From: Diplolepis rosae
Lineage: Eukaryota; Arthropoda; Insecta; Hymenoptera; Diplolepididae
Direction: 5' to 3'
Length of the DNA stretch: 64,000 nt
NCBI GenBank assembly: GCA_030998225.1
Contig: JAPYXD010000250.1
Span: forward strand, 2,604,001-2,668,000
Positions within the stretch are counted from its first letter, which is position 1, and every line of letters begins with the position of its first letter. The notes under the pieces are model-generated. The model searched no databases. It was not told where the DNA came from and saw only the letters and a list, made by a program, of their open reading frames with translations. Shown piece after piece: positions 20,801 to 33,890 of this stretch. Both the position numbers and the translations under genes were made by a program.

Positions 20801-21485
20801 GCCACACAGGGAACATGCTGTTGTCTGTTCTCGCAGATCAAAGTGTTATATTTTTTCCAAATATTAAATTTATCACCCTTTAAGCCGTATGTTTAATTTT
20901 AACACCTTTTTACAAATCTTTTTAACACCAATTTTCATTTATTCGTTCATTATTTCTACGTAGCTAACTATTTTTTTATTTAACTTTCTTATTGTACATA
21001 ACCTTATACTTTTATAACCTTTTATTTTACTTTTCATTTGATCTTTTACAGCCATTATTTTTTTCAAATTTACAGCATGATAATCCAGTTGATTAATTAA
21101 GATGGAAGTATTCTTTCTTCGCTGTATCTATCTTTTGTATACATAATGCTCTGATGGTGGAATAATTCCGATTTCGAAATGTTGACATGTAAGTTTCTTC
21201 TACCAAAATAATATATGTACTCATCGGTCTGAAGCTTAGTCGTTGTTTTACCCACCTCACAATTTGAATGTGGAAATTGCCAAATTTTTGCCCTATTACA
21301 AGTTTGGCCCCAACTTGGAAAATTATTATTTGGCTACAACATGGCGAATGTCTTGGATGTGACATAAAGCCAACCTTGATCATTGTTCAATACTGGTTGC
21401 GGTTACAGCGCCACCTACTTTGGCTGTGCTTGTGTTTTTAGATCACCTCTAATCTTAAACCCGGGTTCTTTAAATTATGCCAAAG
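20801..21485. other. Probable 3' region of the Penelope-like element, then unassigned DNA
   Basis: The sequence to about 21240 is AT-rich and may be the untranslated tail of the retroelement. Positions 21250-21485 include 'cagcgccacctactttggc' and open stretches without recognisable motifs. Confidence 0.3.
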
Positions 21486-21808
21486 ATATTAATGATTATG
21501 TTCGATAGTGTATGTGTTTAATTTCTGTGCGTGCTAATTAAAATGCCCAAAATAAAGAGCACTGGACGAGTCCGGAGGCATCGCGTGATAATTTAAGCAA
21601 GAAGAGTAAAAGCAATGAAAACGATAGTAACTAAATCAAATTTGTAGATTAGACTTTGAATCTGTCATTTTAGAGGTTGGAATAAAGTGTTAAATTTTTT
21701 CATTTATTTCAACTGCGTGTTTGACATTTTCATTTATAATAAATGAATGGGCTGTCGTGAACTCCATTGAAAGGTTCTTAAAGAGTTCATACTTGGTTTC
21801 ACAGTGTA

Positions 21809-23626
21809 CACGGAGAAAAATGGATATTGAAAAGTAGATATTCAAATAGGAAATATTCATCCATAATATCTAGATATTGACACGCAATATTAAAATTTTT
21901 TTTTTCAATATATAAGATTTTGCCAAGAAGTAACATTTGATATTCAGATTCAATAGTTTAGATATTGAAGCATGAAGTGCGCGCGCATATATATAAAGGT
22001 TATGTGATCACTTTTTCGCTCTCATCGAAATCTAAGTGAATCTAAGATTGACATGCTTGCAGCGTTCCGGAAAGATAAATTTTAAAAGTTTATTAAAGTT
22101 TACTTAAATTCTAATAAGTGTTTCTAATGGAATAAAAGTGATCGGGTCATTAACTTGAGATGCAGTAAGTAAAACATATAAGCTATATATTTTCTCTATA
22201 TGTGGTTTATAGCCGAAAATGAAATCTAACCTTAGTGTTAAGTTTAAGTTTCTAACAAGAACATTAAATTAATTTTAGACATGCCAGATAATGAAAATTT
22301 GGTTCAAACATCTACATTACTTTTACAGAAAAGTGCATAATAAAATATAATTTGACTTTTTTCTAAAAACTGAATATGTAGTTATTTTATAACCTTTAAA
22401 ATAATTTTTTGAGTATCTTAGATATTGAGCTGATGTAACATCTATAACTTACATTTCCAGTATACCTGATATTGATGTTAAATATCTGAGATAGTCAACT
22501 CTAGTACCTCAGGTACTTCTAGAATAATTTTCGAGATTTAAAATGTAGTCCAAGTCATATATTTTAATATTATTAACAAATATTTTGAATTGAATTTGAT
22601 TTTGACACGGAGAAAAATGGATATTGACCCATAATATCTAGATATTCCCGTGTGGAAATTTTGTCCTGGCGCGAGCCAGGCCCCAATCAAAAATTGAATC
22701 AGTGCCTCAGCCACATAAATTTTTTTTTTTAATGTCTTCATCTAATCTTTCTAGAATAATTTTCGAGATTTAAAATGTAGTCCAAATCATATATTTTAAT
22801 ATTATTAACAAATATTTTGAATTGAATTTGATTTTGACACGGAGAAAAATGGATATTGACCCATAATATCTAGATATTGAGGCACAATGTAAAATATCCT
22901 CGTTAGTAAACTTGAATGCCTGAGGTACTAGAGTTGACTATCTCAGATATTTAACATCAATATCAGGTATACTGGAAATGTAAGTTATAGATGTTACATC
23001 AGCTCAATATCTAAGATACTCAAAAAATTATTTTAAAGGTTATAAAATAACTACATATTCAGTTTTTAGAAAAAAGTCAAATTATATTTTATTATGCTCT
23101 TTTCTGTAAAAGTAATATTGATGTTTGAACATAATTTTCATTATCTGGCATGTCTAAAATTAATTTAATGTTCTTGTTAGAAACTTAATCTTAACACTAA
23201 GGTTAGATTTCATTCTCGGCTATAAACCACATATATATAGAGAAAATATATAACTTATATGTTTTACTTACTGCATCTCAAGTTAAAGACCTGATCACTT
23301 TTATTCCATTAGAAACACTTATTATAATTTAAGGAAACTTTAATAAACTTTCAAAATTTATCTTTCCGGCACGCTGTAAGCATGTCAATCGTAGATTCAC
23401 TTAGATTTCGATGAGAGCGAAAAAGTGATCACATAACCTTTATATATGTGCGCGCGCACTTCATGCTTCAATATCTAAACTATTGAATTTGAATATCAAA
23501 TGTTACTTCTCGGCAAAATCTTATATATTGAAAAAAAAATTTTAATATTGCGTGTCAATATCTAGATATTATGGATGAATATTTCCTATTTGAATATCTA
23601 CTTTTCGATATACATTTTTCTCCGTG
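21809..23626. mobile_element. Inverted double copy of family E, TA-flanked
   Basis: 'cacggagaaaaatggatatt' at 21809 and 'tacatttttctccgtg' ending at 23626, each with TA outside. Left half runs E forward to 22516, right half runs E backward from 22920. The middle has two extra internal E termini ('acacggagaaaaatggatat' near 22605 and 22837). Confidence 0.85.
22518..22878 (+). repeat. 129-bp direct repeat at the palindrome centre
   Basis: Units 22518-22646 and 22750-22878 start 'tctagaataattttcgag' and end 'ataatatctagatatt'. Between them is a unit with 'ttttgtcctggcgcgagcc', a word also found inverted at 23977-23995. Confidence 0.85.
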
Positions 23627-23787
23627 TACACTGTGAAATCAAGTATGAACTTTTTAAGAACCTTTCAATGGAGTTCACGACAGCCCATTCATTTATTAAA
23701 AATAAAAGTGTCAAACACGCAGTTGAAATAAATGAAAATATTTTACACTTTATTCCAACCTCTAAAATGACAGATTCAAAGTCTAAT

Positions 23788-23892
23788 CTACAAATTTGAT
23801 TTAGTTACTATCGTTTTCATTGCTTTTACTCTTCTTGCTTTAATTATCGCGCGATGCCTCCGGACTCGTCCAGTGCTCTTTATTTTGGGCAT
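23788..23892 (-). CDS. Small ORF of 34 codons in right palindrome arm (unknown)
   Basis: ATG at 23892 opens MPKIKSTGRVRRHR followed by another basic stretch, closing at TAG. In the left arm (21543-21596) a T replaces A and creates an early TAA. The peptide is strongly basic, but no family is recognised. It may be the first exon of a gene caught in the duplication, or chance. Confidence 0.2.
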   Translation of the reverse strand: MPKIKSTGRVRRHRAIIKARRVKAMKTIVTKSNL

Positions 23893-23959
23893 TTTAATTA
23901 GCACGCACAGAAATTAAACACATGCACTATCGAACATAATCATTAATATTGGGGCCCCG

Positions 23960-24425
23960 TTTTTCCTGGTTGGGGCCTGGCTAGCGCCAGGACAAAATTT
24001 CCCCTAGTTAACTAGGGGAAAAAAAGTTTATTTTGCGAGTGTGATCACAGAGAAAAATGGATGTTCAACTATGGGACAGCCATCTTATATGTTCAATTGT
24101 ATTATCTAGATGTTCAACTGTAATATCTAAGATATTAATCTCTGCATATTTTAACATCTTAGATATTACAGCTGAATATCTAGATATTACAACTAAATAT
24201 ATAAGATGGCTGTCCCATAGTTAAACATCTAGATGTTAATTCTGAACATCCACTTTTCTCTGTGATGTTTAATGCCCGAGCAAAGTGAGGGTAACAATCA
24301 CACGAGTAAAATAAATGTTTTTCTCGTGTCTCACACGATTTTTTTTCTACTGATATGAGGTCAAGAAATGGATTTGTTTGCCCCGCATATGGGGCAATAA
24401 AATTCATTTTATGACCCGCTTGTTG
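23960..24425. mobile_element. Family Q repeat with nested family F
   Basis: Contains hairpins 'cccctagttaactagggg' (24001-24018) and 'tgccccgcatatggggca' (24379-24396). It ends 'ttttatgacccgc', the complement of the start of the fragment at 1678. Family F occupies 24046-24264. Confidence 0.6.
24046..24264. mobile_element. Family F palindromic MITE, 219 bp (copy 2)
   Basis: Starts 'cacagagaaaaatggatgtt' and ends 'catccacttttctctgtg'. It differs from the copy at 17759 at only a few positions. Confidence 0.9.
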
Positions 24426-24478
24426 AAATAATGTTTATAATTAACGTATTGTTTATAAATAGTATTACACGGAAAAAA

Positions 24479-25143
24479 GTGCAGCTGTGACAGGGAAGTT
24501 AATCCTTGTTACAGGTAAACATTTAGCTGGAAACGAACAAGTGAATGTAAGAAGATTTTTGAATTATATCTAAAGTAAATATCTTTGACCAATTTAGCGG
24601 TTTCAGCGATAATATCATTTGTTCGATCCAGACATTATAGTATATCTGGAACAGAGATATAAGAAATAACTGCTACCGGATAACAAACATGGTGATGCAC
24701 TGAAAAAAACAGTGTAGCTAATAGAACTATATTTTGGTCCTCAGAACCAGAAAATATTGCTATCAGACCAATGCTACGGTATGGTCCTCAGAACTATACG
24801 AGTATACAAGTTCGTTGATATGACAGCACCATGTATAGCGATCGTAAACAAAATATTATGCTATCGTTATCGCTCTTGTGAATTTTCGCGTGTGATAAAA
24901 CAATACGCGATACGCAAAAATGATCTTTCAAAGAAAGAAAAAATGCTCCAAACAAATCGACAAACACTTCGAAAAAATGCCTCGAAAAAATGACACTTCT
25001 TTCTCATTTTGAGGTTAGAGTCACGTGCATGCGAAGCAATGTATAGGTCGCGCGGCAAACCAGTATAGTTGTTTCACCTATACCGCATGGGTCGAGACAC
25101 TATATACCGGTATAGGTCGAACAGCTATATTGTTTTTTCCGTG
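24479..25143. mobile_element. Possible MITE family N (665 bp)
   Basis: 'cacggaaaaaagtgcagctg' at the left and 'cagctatattgttttttccg' at the right form weak inverted ends. An inner 'cactgaaaaaaacagtg' at 24700 suggests a compound structure. It is non-coding. Confidence 0.4.
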
Positions 25144-25524
25144 TGGTGACGTCAAATGATAGTTTGAGGTTAATTTGGTTAATTAATGAACTTGAAAAAA
25201 TTGAGTTGTCAATGTTTAGTAAGTACACACTTCGCTCAATTACACACTTGACAACATGTGTAGTGTGTAAAAATTACACATTTCACCACACACTTGTTTT
25301 TAGAATGTAAATTTATTTTAGTTGAAAAAGCGATATTCACTTTTTATCATGACAGACGAACAACTATACTCAATATTTATCGAAAAAAGTAATTTTTCTT
25401 GTTTTAGAAATTTTGTGAAAAATCCTGTTTTAGTTTAACAGTTTATATAATATAACTAAAAGTTTTACATGATCTAGTTATATAGATTTTTTAAGTTCAT
25501 TAAATATTTGATTCGCTCGGTCAC
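25144..25524. other. AT-rich DNA with acac/tgtg words
   Basis: Positions 25220-25310 repeat 'acacacttg/caagtgtgt' type words. Positions 25440-25520 resemble 33590-33665 ('ttgattcgctcggtc'). No gene is seen. Confidence 0.3.
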
Positions 25525-25997
25525 CTACTCTCTAAGTTTGAATCAGTGAAAATCTACTGATTATCAGTGAAACTTGACAGATTCAAATAGCCAAAAAGCT
25601 CTCTCAATCTGAATAAGTCAAATTTTCACTGATTGTATCAGTGATTTGCCTTTTCACTGTTAAATCAGTTAATTTTCACTGATTCATCAATGAAAAAAAT
25701 ATTTTTCACTGTCAAATCAGTCAGTTTTCACTGAAATAATCAGTGAAATTTGACTTATTCAGATTGAGAGAGCTTTTTAGCTATTTGAATCTGTCAAGTT
25801 TCACTGATAATCAGTAGATTTTGAATTATCCAAATTTAGAGAGAGAGGTTACTGTAAATCAGTCAAATTTCACTGATTATCTCAGTGAAAATTGACTGAT
25901 TTGACAGTGAGAAATATTTTTTTCACTGATGAATCAGTGAAAAGGCAAATCACTGATTCAATCAGTGAAAATTTGACTGATTTAGATTTAGAGAGTA
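25525..25997. mobile_element. Family G compound palindrome
   Basis: Two family G units lie in inverted arrangement, built from 'tcagtgaaaattgactgatt' words. Ends are 'ctctctaagtttgaatcagt' and 'actgatttagatttagagag'. Compare the single unit at 15236-15506. Confidence 0.75.
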
Positions 25998-26094
25998 GTC
26001 AAATTTGTTTTCGTGTACAAATAATGTTTATCACGTACGTTTATTCCGTATGACGATACTTTAAATGAAAACTAGACGTAGAATATATTTTTAA

Positions 26095-27335
26095 AAATAT
26101 TTAAAATGCACTTCGCTCGCAAATTTGAGCGCGCCTATAGGGCGCACGATTTAATCGTCACGCTCGGTCTTATATTCTTCGCATACATATAAGTTTATTT
26201 CTTGTAATTTGATACTGATGAAGCTCAAGTCAATTTTGTTATATTTTAGATGTGAATTACATATTTTCAAAGTTACTAAATTTGTATCTGATTTCAAATG
26301 AAAAAGAAAATTCAATTTACTTAAGACTTTATAAGTCTTAAAAGGAACACATTCTCATCATGACACTTGCTCTTCATGCTCGATTTTCTGTATACATTTC
26401 TGTAACTTTTTAATAAATTACATAATTAAAATAATTTATTTCGTTCTAAATATCTCAAAAGGGAATAACGATCGTATTAGACTATATTTAAGTAAACCGT
26501 TTTGTATTTAAATGCTTATTTCGTATCTTACATTTTGGTTGAAAAATTTAATTTTTGTTTTTCAATATTTAAAATCAAAACATAAAATATACATTCTGTC
26601 GAAAAATATTTCGATAATTTCTGTACCTCATTCAGGCAAATAATTTTCTAACTCAACGTTTTTTTGTACCTCACATATTATGTTCAAAACATTAAATTTT
26701 AACATTTCAATCGTATTTTTTGTAATTGAAACGAAAAATATACATATACATAGACCTTATTGAAATGAACAATTCTGCGATTCAACGTTTTTTTCGTATT
26801 TCACATATTATGGTTACAAACTTGAATTTTCGGTTTTCAATAGTATTTTTTTAAACTAAAAAAAAACTTTTACATCGTATAAAAAAATGTAGCGATTTAA
26901 ATTTGTAGATCTTTTTGTAGTAAACAATTTTGTATGATTACGTTTTTTCGTATCTTGTATAATTTATCTGGAAAATGTAATTAAGATATTGACTTTCCTC
27001 ATGTTTTAACACACACTGTAACATTCCTAATTTTGGTTTAATCGAAAAATCTTATTAGGATAATAGAAACCAGTATTGGAATTTTTTATTTTTTCAAAGA
27101 CACAAAAAATGCTCTTATTTTAACAATTTTTGTCGGATGTTACAGGTTAACGAACTTGTCCTCACTTTTTCGGCTGCGATAAAGTATCTCAAAGCTCAAT
27201 TCAATCAAATAATAGTTTCATAAAAACGGTTTTTTCTGACTCAGAAAGTCTCAAAACGTAAAGATTTGAAGAAAATTTCGAAAGTCATTTTTCACATATA
27301 AAACCAATATCTTCTCATTGATGATGACAATGCAA
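26095..27335 (-). mobile_element. Family H copy, inverted
   Basis: Matches 50965-52240 in reverse orientation: 'gagcgcgcctatagggcgc' hairpin near 26128, 'taagtcttaaaaggaacaca', three or four diverged tandem units with 'tttttcgtatctyacatatt', and 'tttcgaaagtcatttttcac' near 27275. It is non-coding. Confidence 0.7.
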
Positions 27336-29350
27336 AAAGTGCATTTCTTTACTTTCAACTTAGACTGTACCTATTGGAAAGCATGTCTCTCTTAATGAGA
27401 TAATTAGATTCACACATAAATCTATTTACTTGAATCGATTGCTTTGCAATCGGTGACATAATAGCAGCTTGCCTAAAATATCGAAATTCAGAAATAAATC
27501 CTCTGTTTAAAGGTATCGTTGAAAATAAATAAATAAATGGGTTAAAATTTAGGAAATGATAAATAATAGCATATTGAAGGAATAGGGGAAGGCATATTGT
27601 ATTAAAATTAAAATAAAATGTTTAATACCAACTTAGTGTCTTGAGTTCTGCTGCACTGATCTAACACTGTCGGTAATATATACTCTGCAAATTTGCTAAA
27701 ATTACATATTTTTATCAACATTTCTAAATATTTTTATGAATATTCAAGACATAACAGTCTGGTCTCAGTAAATTTTTATTCATTTCCCAAAATTCTAAGA
27801 CGATATTTCAATTTATGTAGAAATGTTATCAGTAGTAAAATTTCGCGCATTTTATAATAGAAATTCTAATACAATATAGATGTGAATTATTAGAAAAAAT
27901 TACGTCACTTTAGAATTTCATCATGTATTGTCAAATAGTTTGTTAATGTTAGGCATATATTTTCTCCGTGTACTTAAAACGCTTCAGTAGTTTTCGAAGA
28001 GTAAATTTTGCATTCCGAAAAAAATTATCAAAAACCGCTTCAATATTCTAGAAGGTCTGAGTGACTCTAACGTTAGCAACCCATATTTCTCTGTCTCTGT
28101 CATATCTACAATATATAATGTTATAGTTTTTAAATTCTTGCACGAAAAAAAAATAGATGATGAATCTAAATATCTGAAGAGTTAGATTGGCTATATATAA
28201 TTAAGGAGCTTTCTGGAAGGTCAACCTGACCATTTCTACAGGGTGAATTTAAGAAGGGCAAGGTGATCATTAGAGAGGATTGATTAAATCATCCCGGAAA
28301 GTAGACATGAATAAGTCAAAATGATAATTATAAAATCAATTTTAATAATATATTCAATTAAAATTGATTGAAAGTAAAAAGAGACTTACTACTCAGAAAA
28401 AAGTTTTTTTCAATTATAGAAATGTTTATTTAATGATTGAATCAAATTTTTGTTTTATTTTACACGAATATGAAGTAAAGAAATAAAAATGTTTATAGAA
28501 AAGTGTATAAAGATATACTGAGAAAAGACAGTGGTACATTTTTACGTATTGCTAATTTAACTGATACACCATTATTATTTCGTTACATTCATTTTTTTTT
28601 GCATGTGCACAAATTAATGGGTCGGAAAAGTCGGAGGTATCTGCCTTTCGAAAAAAATTTTAAAAATAAATTAAAACGTTTCAAACTGTGAATTATTTTA
28701 TTTATCTGTATAATTTGCACGCTTATAACAAAATGAAATAAATTCTCATAGACATAAATAATTAATCTGCAACCTGTTTAAACCTGAGCTGTTTATTCCC
28801 TTCTTTTGTAGATAAGAGATCTTTCGGGTTAAGACCGAAATTTAAGGGACAGTTTTAAATGCACCATTAGATATCATTCTTCTTGGACAAATTGTTACTT
28901 TTACCATTTGGAATTTCCGACACCTGAATGCCATAAACATAAGCCTAGGCGACAGAACGCCGGAACACGAGCGGATTCACTGTCTGGCGTTAAACAAAGA
29001 AAGGAATGAAAAGGTGCAAACAGGCTAATCTGCTAATCTACCTACCTAACCTTTTCTGATTCACTTGGTCAGAGAAGCACTTCTTCTATGATAAAATTCT
29101 ATAATGAAATTTGGTTTCTTTGACGTCTCAGATTCTATTTCAATGGTTGAACATTTTTATTAAGTAATTTAGAAATTTTTTTGTCAATAATATCTTATAA
29201 TTTAAATAAAAGATATTATAAAATTTTTTATAGTTTAATGAAATAAATAAATAGTTAATATAAAGATATTATAAAATAGACTGAATAATTGAAAATTCTT
29301 CTATTAATTCATATTGATAAACATTTATTTTATATATAAGTATACTTATA
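27336..29350. other. Unassigned AT-rich DNA
   Basis: A solitary element end 'ttttctccgtgta' is at 27960-27973. Positions 28503-28691 form an open frame without recognisable motif. Positions 28770-29060 are somewhat GC-richer, with no identifiable gene. Nothing else is supported. Confidence 0.25.
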
Positions 29351-29567
29351 AGAGAAAAGTGGATGTTTAGAATTAACATCTAGATGTTTAACTATGGGAC
29401 AGCCATCTTATATATTTAGTTGTAATATCTAGATATTCAGCTGTAATAATCTAAGATGTTAAAATATGCAGAGATTAATATCTTAGATATTACAGTTGAA
29501 CATCTAGATAATACAATTGAACATATAAAATGGCTGTCCCATAGTTGAACATCCATTTTTCTCCGTG
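29351..29567. mobile_element. Family F palindromic MITE (copy 3)
   Basis: Same palindrome as at 17759, in opposite orientation, ending 'catccatttttctccgtg'. The left terminus is eroded ('agagaaaagtggatg'). Confidence 0.85.
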
Positions 29568-29692
29568 TAATTTCTTTTCACTAATTCCTTGTTGAAACGA
29601 TTATAACTACCAATTGAATTAGTATGAAATGACAATAAATTAATATAATTTTTATCAATTTTAATTAAAGAGATGTTATACCTCTGCATGTA

Positions 29693-29881
29693 CACAGAGT
29701 AAAATAGATATTTAGGATCAGTATCTAAATATTAAACAATGTGACAAGCATCTTATGTATTCGGTTGTAATATCTAAGATATATTCATAACAACCTATTT
29801 CAACCTCTTATCATGTAAAGCTGAATATTCGTATATAACAGTTCAATATCTAGATATTGCAACTGAATATATAAGATATAT
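29693..29881. mobile_element. Family F-like variant, truncated
   Basis: 'cacagagtaaaatagatatt' start and 'taatatctaagatatattca' interior match the variant at 56892-57091. The far terminus is missing. Confidence 0.6.
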
Positions 29882-32176
29882 ATACAAAATATTATTAAAT
29901 TTAATATAAGTGCATTAATATTAATACTAAGGGTCGATACAAGTCCTGTTCATTACTAATATTAATATGGGTGTGAAGCCAACTATTTATGCTCTTGGAA
30001 CAAGTATATTTTATTTTCCATCTATGTTTTTCTACCCAAAATAGAGAATTTTATATATACAAATATTGAAGAAATTTCGGATATAGGCTCAGTTGTTAGA
30101 GCAGTCGACCGGCAATCGAAAGACCTGGGCTCGAATACCAGCGCAGTCGAAAGCGTCTTTTTTTCTACAAAAAGATTTCAAATTCTTTAAATTTGAATTC
30201 ATTTTGCATTATTGCGATATATAAGAGTTTGAAATTGTCTACGAGGACACCCGTTTACAACGTATCCTATCTGATACGCGACTAGATGATCCTCCGGTAT
30301 TGTAGGCAGTGACAAAAATTTCAAACTTAACTAATTAATTTGAAAAAATTTTAATATTTCTTAGCCTTGGTGTTTTGATATTGCTTGAAATTTGGATTCA
30401 TTAACGTTTAAGGACCCCAAACGCTGCTTATTCAAAAATTTCTATTTTCTCAAAATAATTTATCCGTTTTAAAACGCTAATTCAATATTACACGTATTTA
30501 ATTCAAGGCTACGGAGCAACCTGGTCACGTGACTATATTCGTACATTATCAGCATTTCAGTTTGTGTCACCCCATTTCTATAAAAAATAAGATAGGTAAC
30601 TGAAAATTTGTAGATTTAAATAAAATACACTAATATAGGCCTGTATGGTCATGAATGTAATTTATAATTATAAATTTTCAACTTGTCTCATTTTTACAGA
30701 AATGGGGTTATACAAATTGAAAATGATGATACGGTAGGAATCTAATTACGTGATCCGGTTAGTCAATGGCTTTAGTCTAAAAACTTCTAATTTATTTCTT
30801 TAAAAATTCATTTACTCCTAAATTTTGGAAAATTAAATTAGAATTATTACCTTTTAAAATTTGTACTTTCTATTGATAATAGAAATCGCTTGTATTTGTT
30901 AATACGATATTATTGGCCCTTTTAAATTTATGCATATATTTAAGTTTTTGACAAGGACCCCCAAGTGATGGTAATAATAACAGGATAGTGCTGGAAGAAA
31001 AGATTTTCTTATGAAGGGCATCGCATTGTCTTTCTGTGGTTAGGAAACTATTTACGATCTCAGTGTGACACAGCGGGTGGTTTACGAGCTTCAAGGATCC
31101 AAATCCAGAGACTAGACTGGGAAAACCCTAAATGGTTGTCTATTCATTACCTCTATAGTCGTATTGTCGCCTGACGCCCTTCCCCGTATTAACTAACCAC
31201 AGTAAACATTAGAGCATAGACTTATAGAGGGTGTCGATGTCCATGACCGCTTGAGACGAGCCTTTGGCGCTAGTGCTGGTTTTCCCCATCGGTAGCCACG
31301 CGATTGCGATCTTCTGCTATTCGAGCAAAGAAAAAACAGAAGAAACGATTTTATGAAATGGTATACATATAATTAGAAAGAGATTGTAAATGTAAATATT
31401 CTTTAAACGTCTGCCTAATTAAATTTATTTATTAAAAAATATATTTTTACATTCTCTTTTATTCACAAAAGAAGGTATTTTGTTTTTGCAAATTTTGATA
31501 TTTCATTTTTCAACGAATCTCCACATTTTAAAATACTCCTAAAGTCAGAAATAAAGTTTAAATACCTAGAATGATCATATTTTTCGAAAGATTTTTTGAA
31601 ACATGGAAAAATCATTGAAAAATGAGATATACATGTATGGAAACAGGGAGAAAAATAAAATGGGTCCTCAGCAATAGTTTTACAAAAATGATCTAATTTT
31701 CAGCCGCTGAATTGATATTCGTGATAGATGGAAATTAATAAACTTTTAAATTAACAAATTTCACATGTTCTGAATCATCTTTTTGTGACATTAATATTAA
31801 AGGGTTGGTATTTATAATTGAGCAACCAAATTCTATAATCCTGCATAAAATTCCAAAACGTCTCGGACTATCTTGGAACATGCAGCCTCTGATGCCTTTA
31901 AAATTGTTTTAGGACAATTAAATTTTTGAACTTACCACATTGTAAACAATTTTATGTCGCTTCTTTTTCCCTCTTACAAAAAAAAAATCTTAACGTTTCG
32001 GAAAAAACTGAATTTTTTGGAAAAGAAAATTTAATTTTTAGTTTTAATTATGCATATTAACTTATCACTTCAATTATATAAAAACTCATTGCAATATATA
32101 ATAAAATATTCATTTTGTATCGCTATTAATCTAATTGACATTAGAATCATACTCTTCATCTTTTAACACAATCCAG
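29882..32176. other. Unassigned region around the SINE
   Basis: Apart from the SINE, positions 30540-31130 are AT-rich with no motif. Positions 31130-31310 are GC-richer ('ctgacgcccttccccgta', 'gcgctagtgctggttttc') and look like a piece of an unidentified repeat or exon, with no supported frame. Confidence 0.2.
30077..30340 (+). repeat. tRNA-Ala-derived SINE, copy 1
   Basis: The tRNA-like head (30077-30148) has 'ggctcagttgttagagc', 'gaccggcaatcgaaagacc' and 'ctgggctcgaatacc'. The body continues through 'gagtttgaaattgtctacga', 'gtatcctatctgatacgcga' and 'ggcagtgacaaaaatttcaa' to about 30340. It is collinear with copies at 46050 and 54220. Confidence 0.8.
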
Positions 32177-32234
32177 AAATTAAACTAAAAGAGTTTAAAA
32201 GGGCGAAAGCAGCTAAAAGAAGGCTTACAAAGTG
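32177..32234 (+). other. Possible orphan exon or splice-signal pair
   Basis: A TTTTAAC…CCAG acceptor is followed by 58 bases encoding a basic peptide (KLKEFKRAKAAKRRLTK) and then a perfect donor GTAAGT. No flanking exon is known, so it may be a relic of a transposase or chance. Confidence 0.15.
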
Positions 32235-32305
32235 GTAAGTTTTAAAACTTAATTTTAAAATTTTTTTCCAGAGACGCATTAGAAAACGTCTTCGTATTTT
32301 ATGCG

Positions 32306-33212
32306 CATGGAGAAAAATGGATATTGAAAAGTAGATATTCAAATAAGAGATATTCATCCATAATATCTAGATATTGACACGCAATATTAAAATATTTTTT
32401 TTTTCTATATATAAGATTTTTCCGAGAAGTAACATTTGATATTCAAGTTCAATAGTTTAGATATTGAAGCATGAAGTGCGCGCGCATATATATAAAGGTC
32501 ATGTGATCACTTTTTCGCGCTCATTGAAATCTGCTTGCATGCTTGCAGCGTGCCGTAAAGAAAAATTTTGAAAGTTTCGTAAAAATTCTAATAAGTGTTT
32601 TCAATGGAATAAAGATCGGGTGTTTAACTTGAGATGCAGTAAGTAAAAGATATAAGTTATATATTTTCTCTATATATGTGGTTTATAGCCGAGAATGAAA
32701 TCTAACCTTAGTGTTAAGGTTAATTTTCTAACAAGAACATTAAATTAATTTTAGATATGCCAAATAATGAAAATGAGAGTGAAGTATAAATCTGCTATAT
32801 ACTTATATACATGAAAAAATATAATTTAACTTTTTTCTAAAAGCTGAACATGTAGTTATTTTATAACCTTTAAAATAATTTTTTGAGTATCTTAGACATT
32901 GAGCTGTAACATCTATAACTTACATTTCCAGTATACCTGATATTGATGTTAAATATCTGAGATAGTCAACTCTAGTACCTCAGGCATTCAAGTTTACTAA
33001 CGAGGATATTCAGAAGTTTAGTATCTCGAATATTCATTCTTAATATCTGAGATAATCAAGCTCAATATCTGAGATACTGGTGGTTAATATCTTTTTTTCA
33101 ATATCTGCAGGCATTGAAGTAGAATATCTGAATGTTTGTCACATAGTTGAATGCTACTGACATTGTGCCTCAATATCTAGATATTATGGGTCAATATCCA
33201 TTTTTCTCCGTG
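32306..33212 (+). mobile_element. Family E element, uninterrupted copy (907 bp)
   Basis: From 'catggagaaaaatggatatt' to 'aatatccatttttctccgtg'. This is the reference copy for the empty sites of the F and D insertions in the 17633 copy. It includes the TATA-like motif at 32487-32500 and splice-like signals. Confidence 0.85.
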
Positions 33213-33670
33213 CGGGGTAATAGAATCCGGCGGCTTAATTAACACATACTGTGTATGAAAAAGTTTCTATTCTATCCTAAAAATCTGCTAACTTCAGGAT
33301 GTTACAGTAATTATTAGACCATTTGAAAAGGACAGACTTAAGGTAAATGTCCCAGTAACCGGTATCTTGGTTTCAGTAATTGGCATACAAATAATTTTAC
33401 ATTTTATTGGATTATCATTGATTTTGATAATTTTTTAAAATCCATGTTACAAAGTCTCAGATTTAAATGCACTTTGGTACATTTTATCAGAGCCCAAAAG
33501 GGTATTTTATAACAAAAAAAAAAAACAGTAATAAATATCGATTGTTCAATCAAACTATGCCAGAAGTAATAAATTCTGTAGTTTATTTAATGTAACTGAA
33601 AGTTTCACATAATCTACTCATAAGTATAGATTCTTTAAGTTCAATAAATTCTTGATTCGCTCGGTCGCCT

Positions 33671-33868
33671 ACACGGAGAAACCAAAGTTTAGAATTTCTG
33701 TTAAGCTACGTTTCAATCAATGGAAAAACGTGTTATATCGATCGAGTATAGGTTTTTCGAATTTTTAGCATTTGGACTGCACAAAATTATCATTATCAAA
33801 TGTGGCAAAAATTTTGAACTCAACCACCTAATTTGATAACATATATTGCCATAAAAAGTTTCTCCACG
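33671..33868. mobile_element. Small TA-flanked MITE (198 bp)
   Basis: 'cacggagaaaccaaagttta' at the left and 'aaagtttctccacg' at the right, with TA outside both ends. It is non-coding. Confidence 0.5.
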
Positions 33869-33890
33869 TAGTCAAATTTTTTTCCCTGTA

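Larger units (their letters stand above)
21486..23950. repeat. Giant palindrome, arms of about 1031 bp
   Basis: 21486-22516 is the near-perfect inverted complement of 22920-23950. The arms include about 320 bp of non-element flank plus most of family E. The 400-bp centre holds a 129-bp direct repeat (22518-22646 and 22750-22878). The two arms differ by few substitutions, such as GTG against GCG at the codon after MPKIKSTGRVRRHR. Confidence 0.9.

Noticed and set aside
25525..25997. Possible CRISPR-like regularly spaced repeats
   Set aside because: The repeats are palindromic words in alternating orientation without unique spacers, in a eukaryotic MITE.
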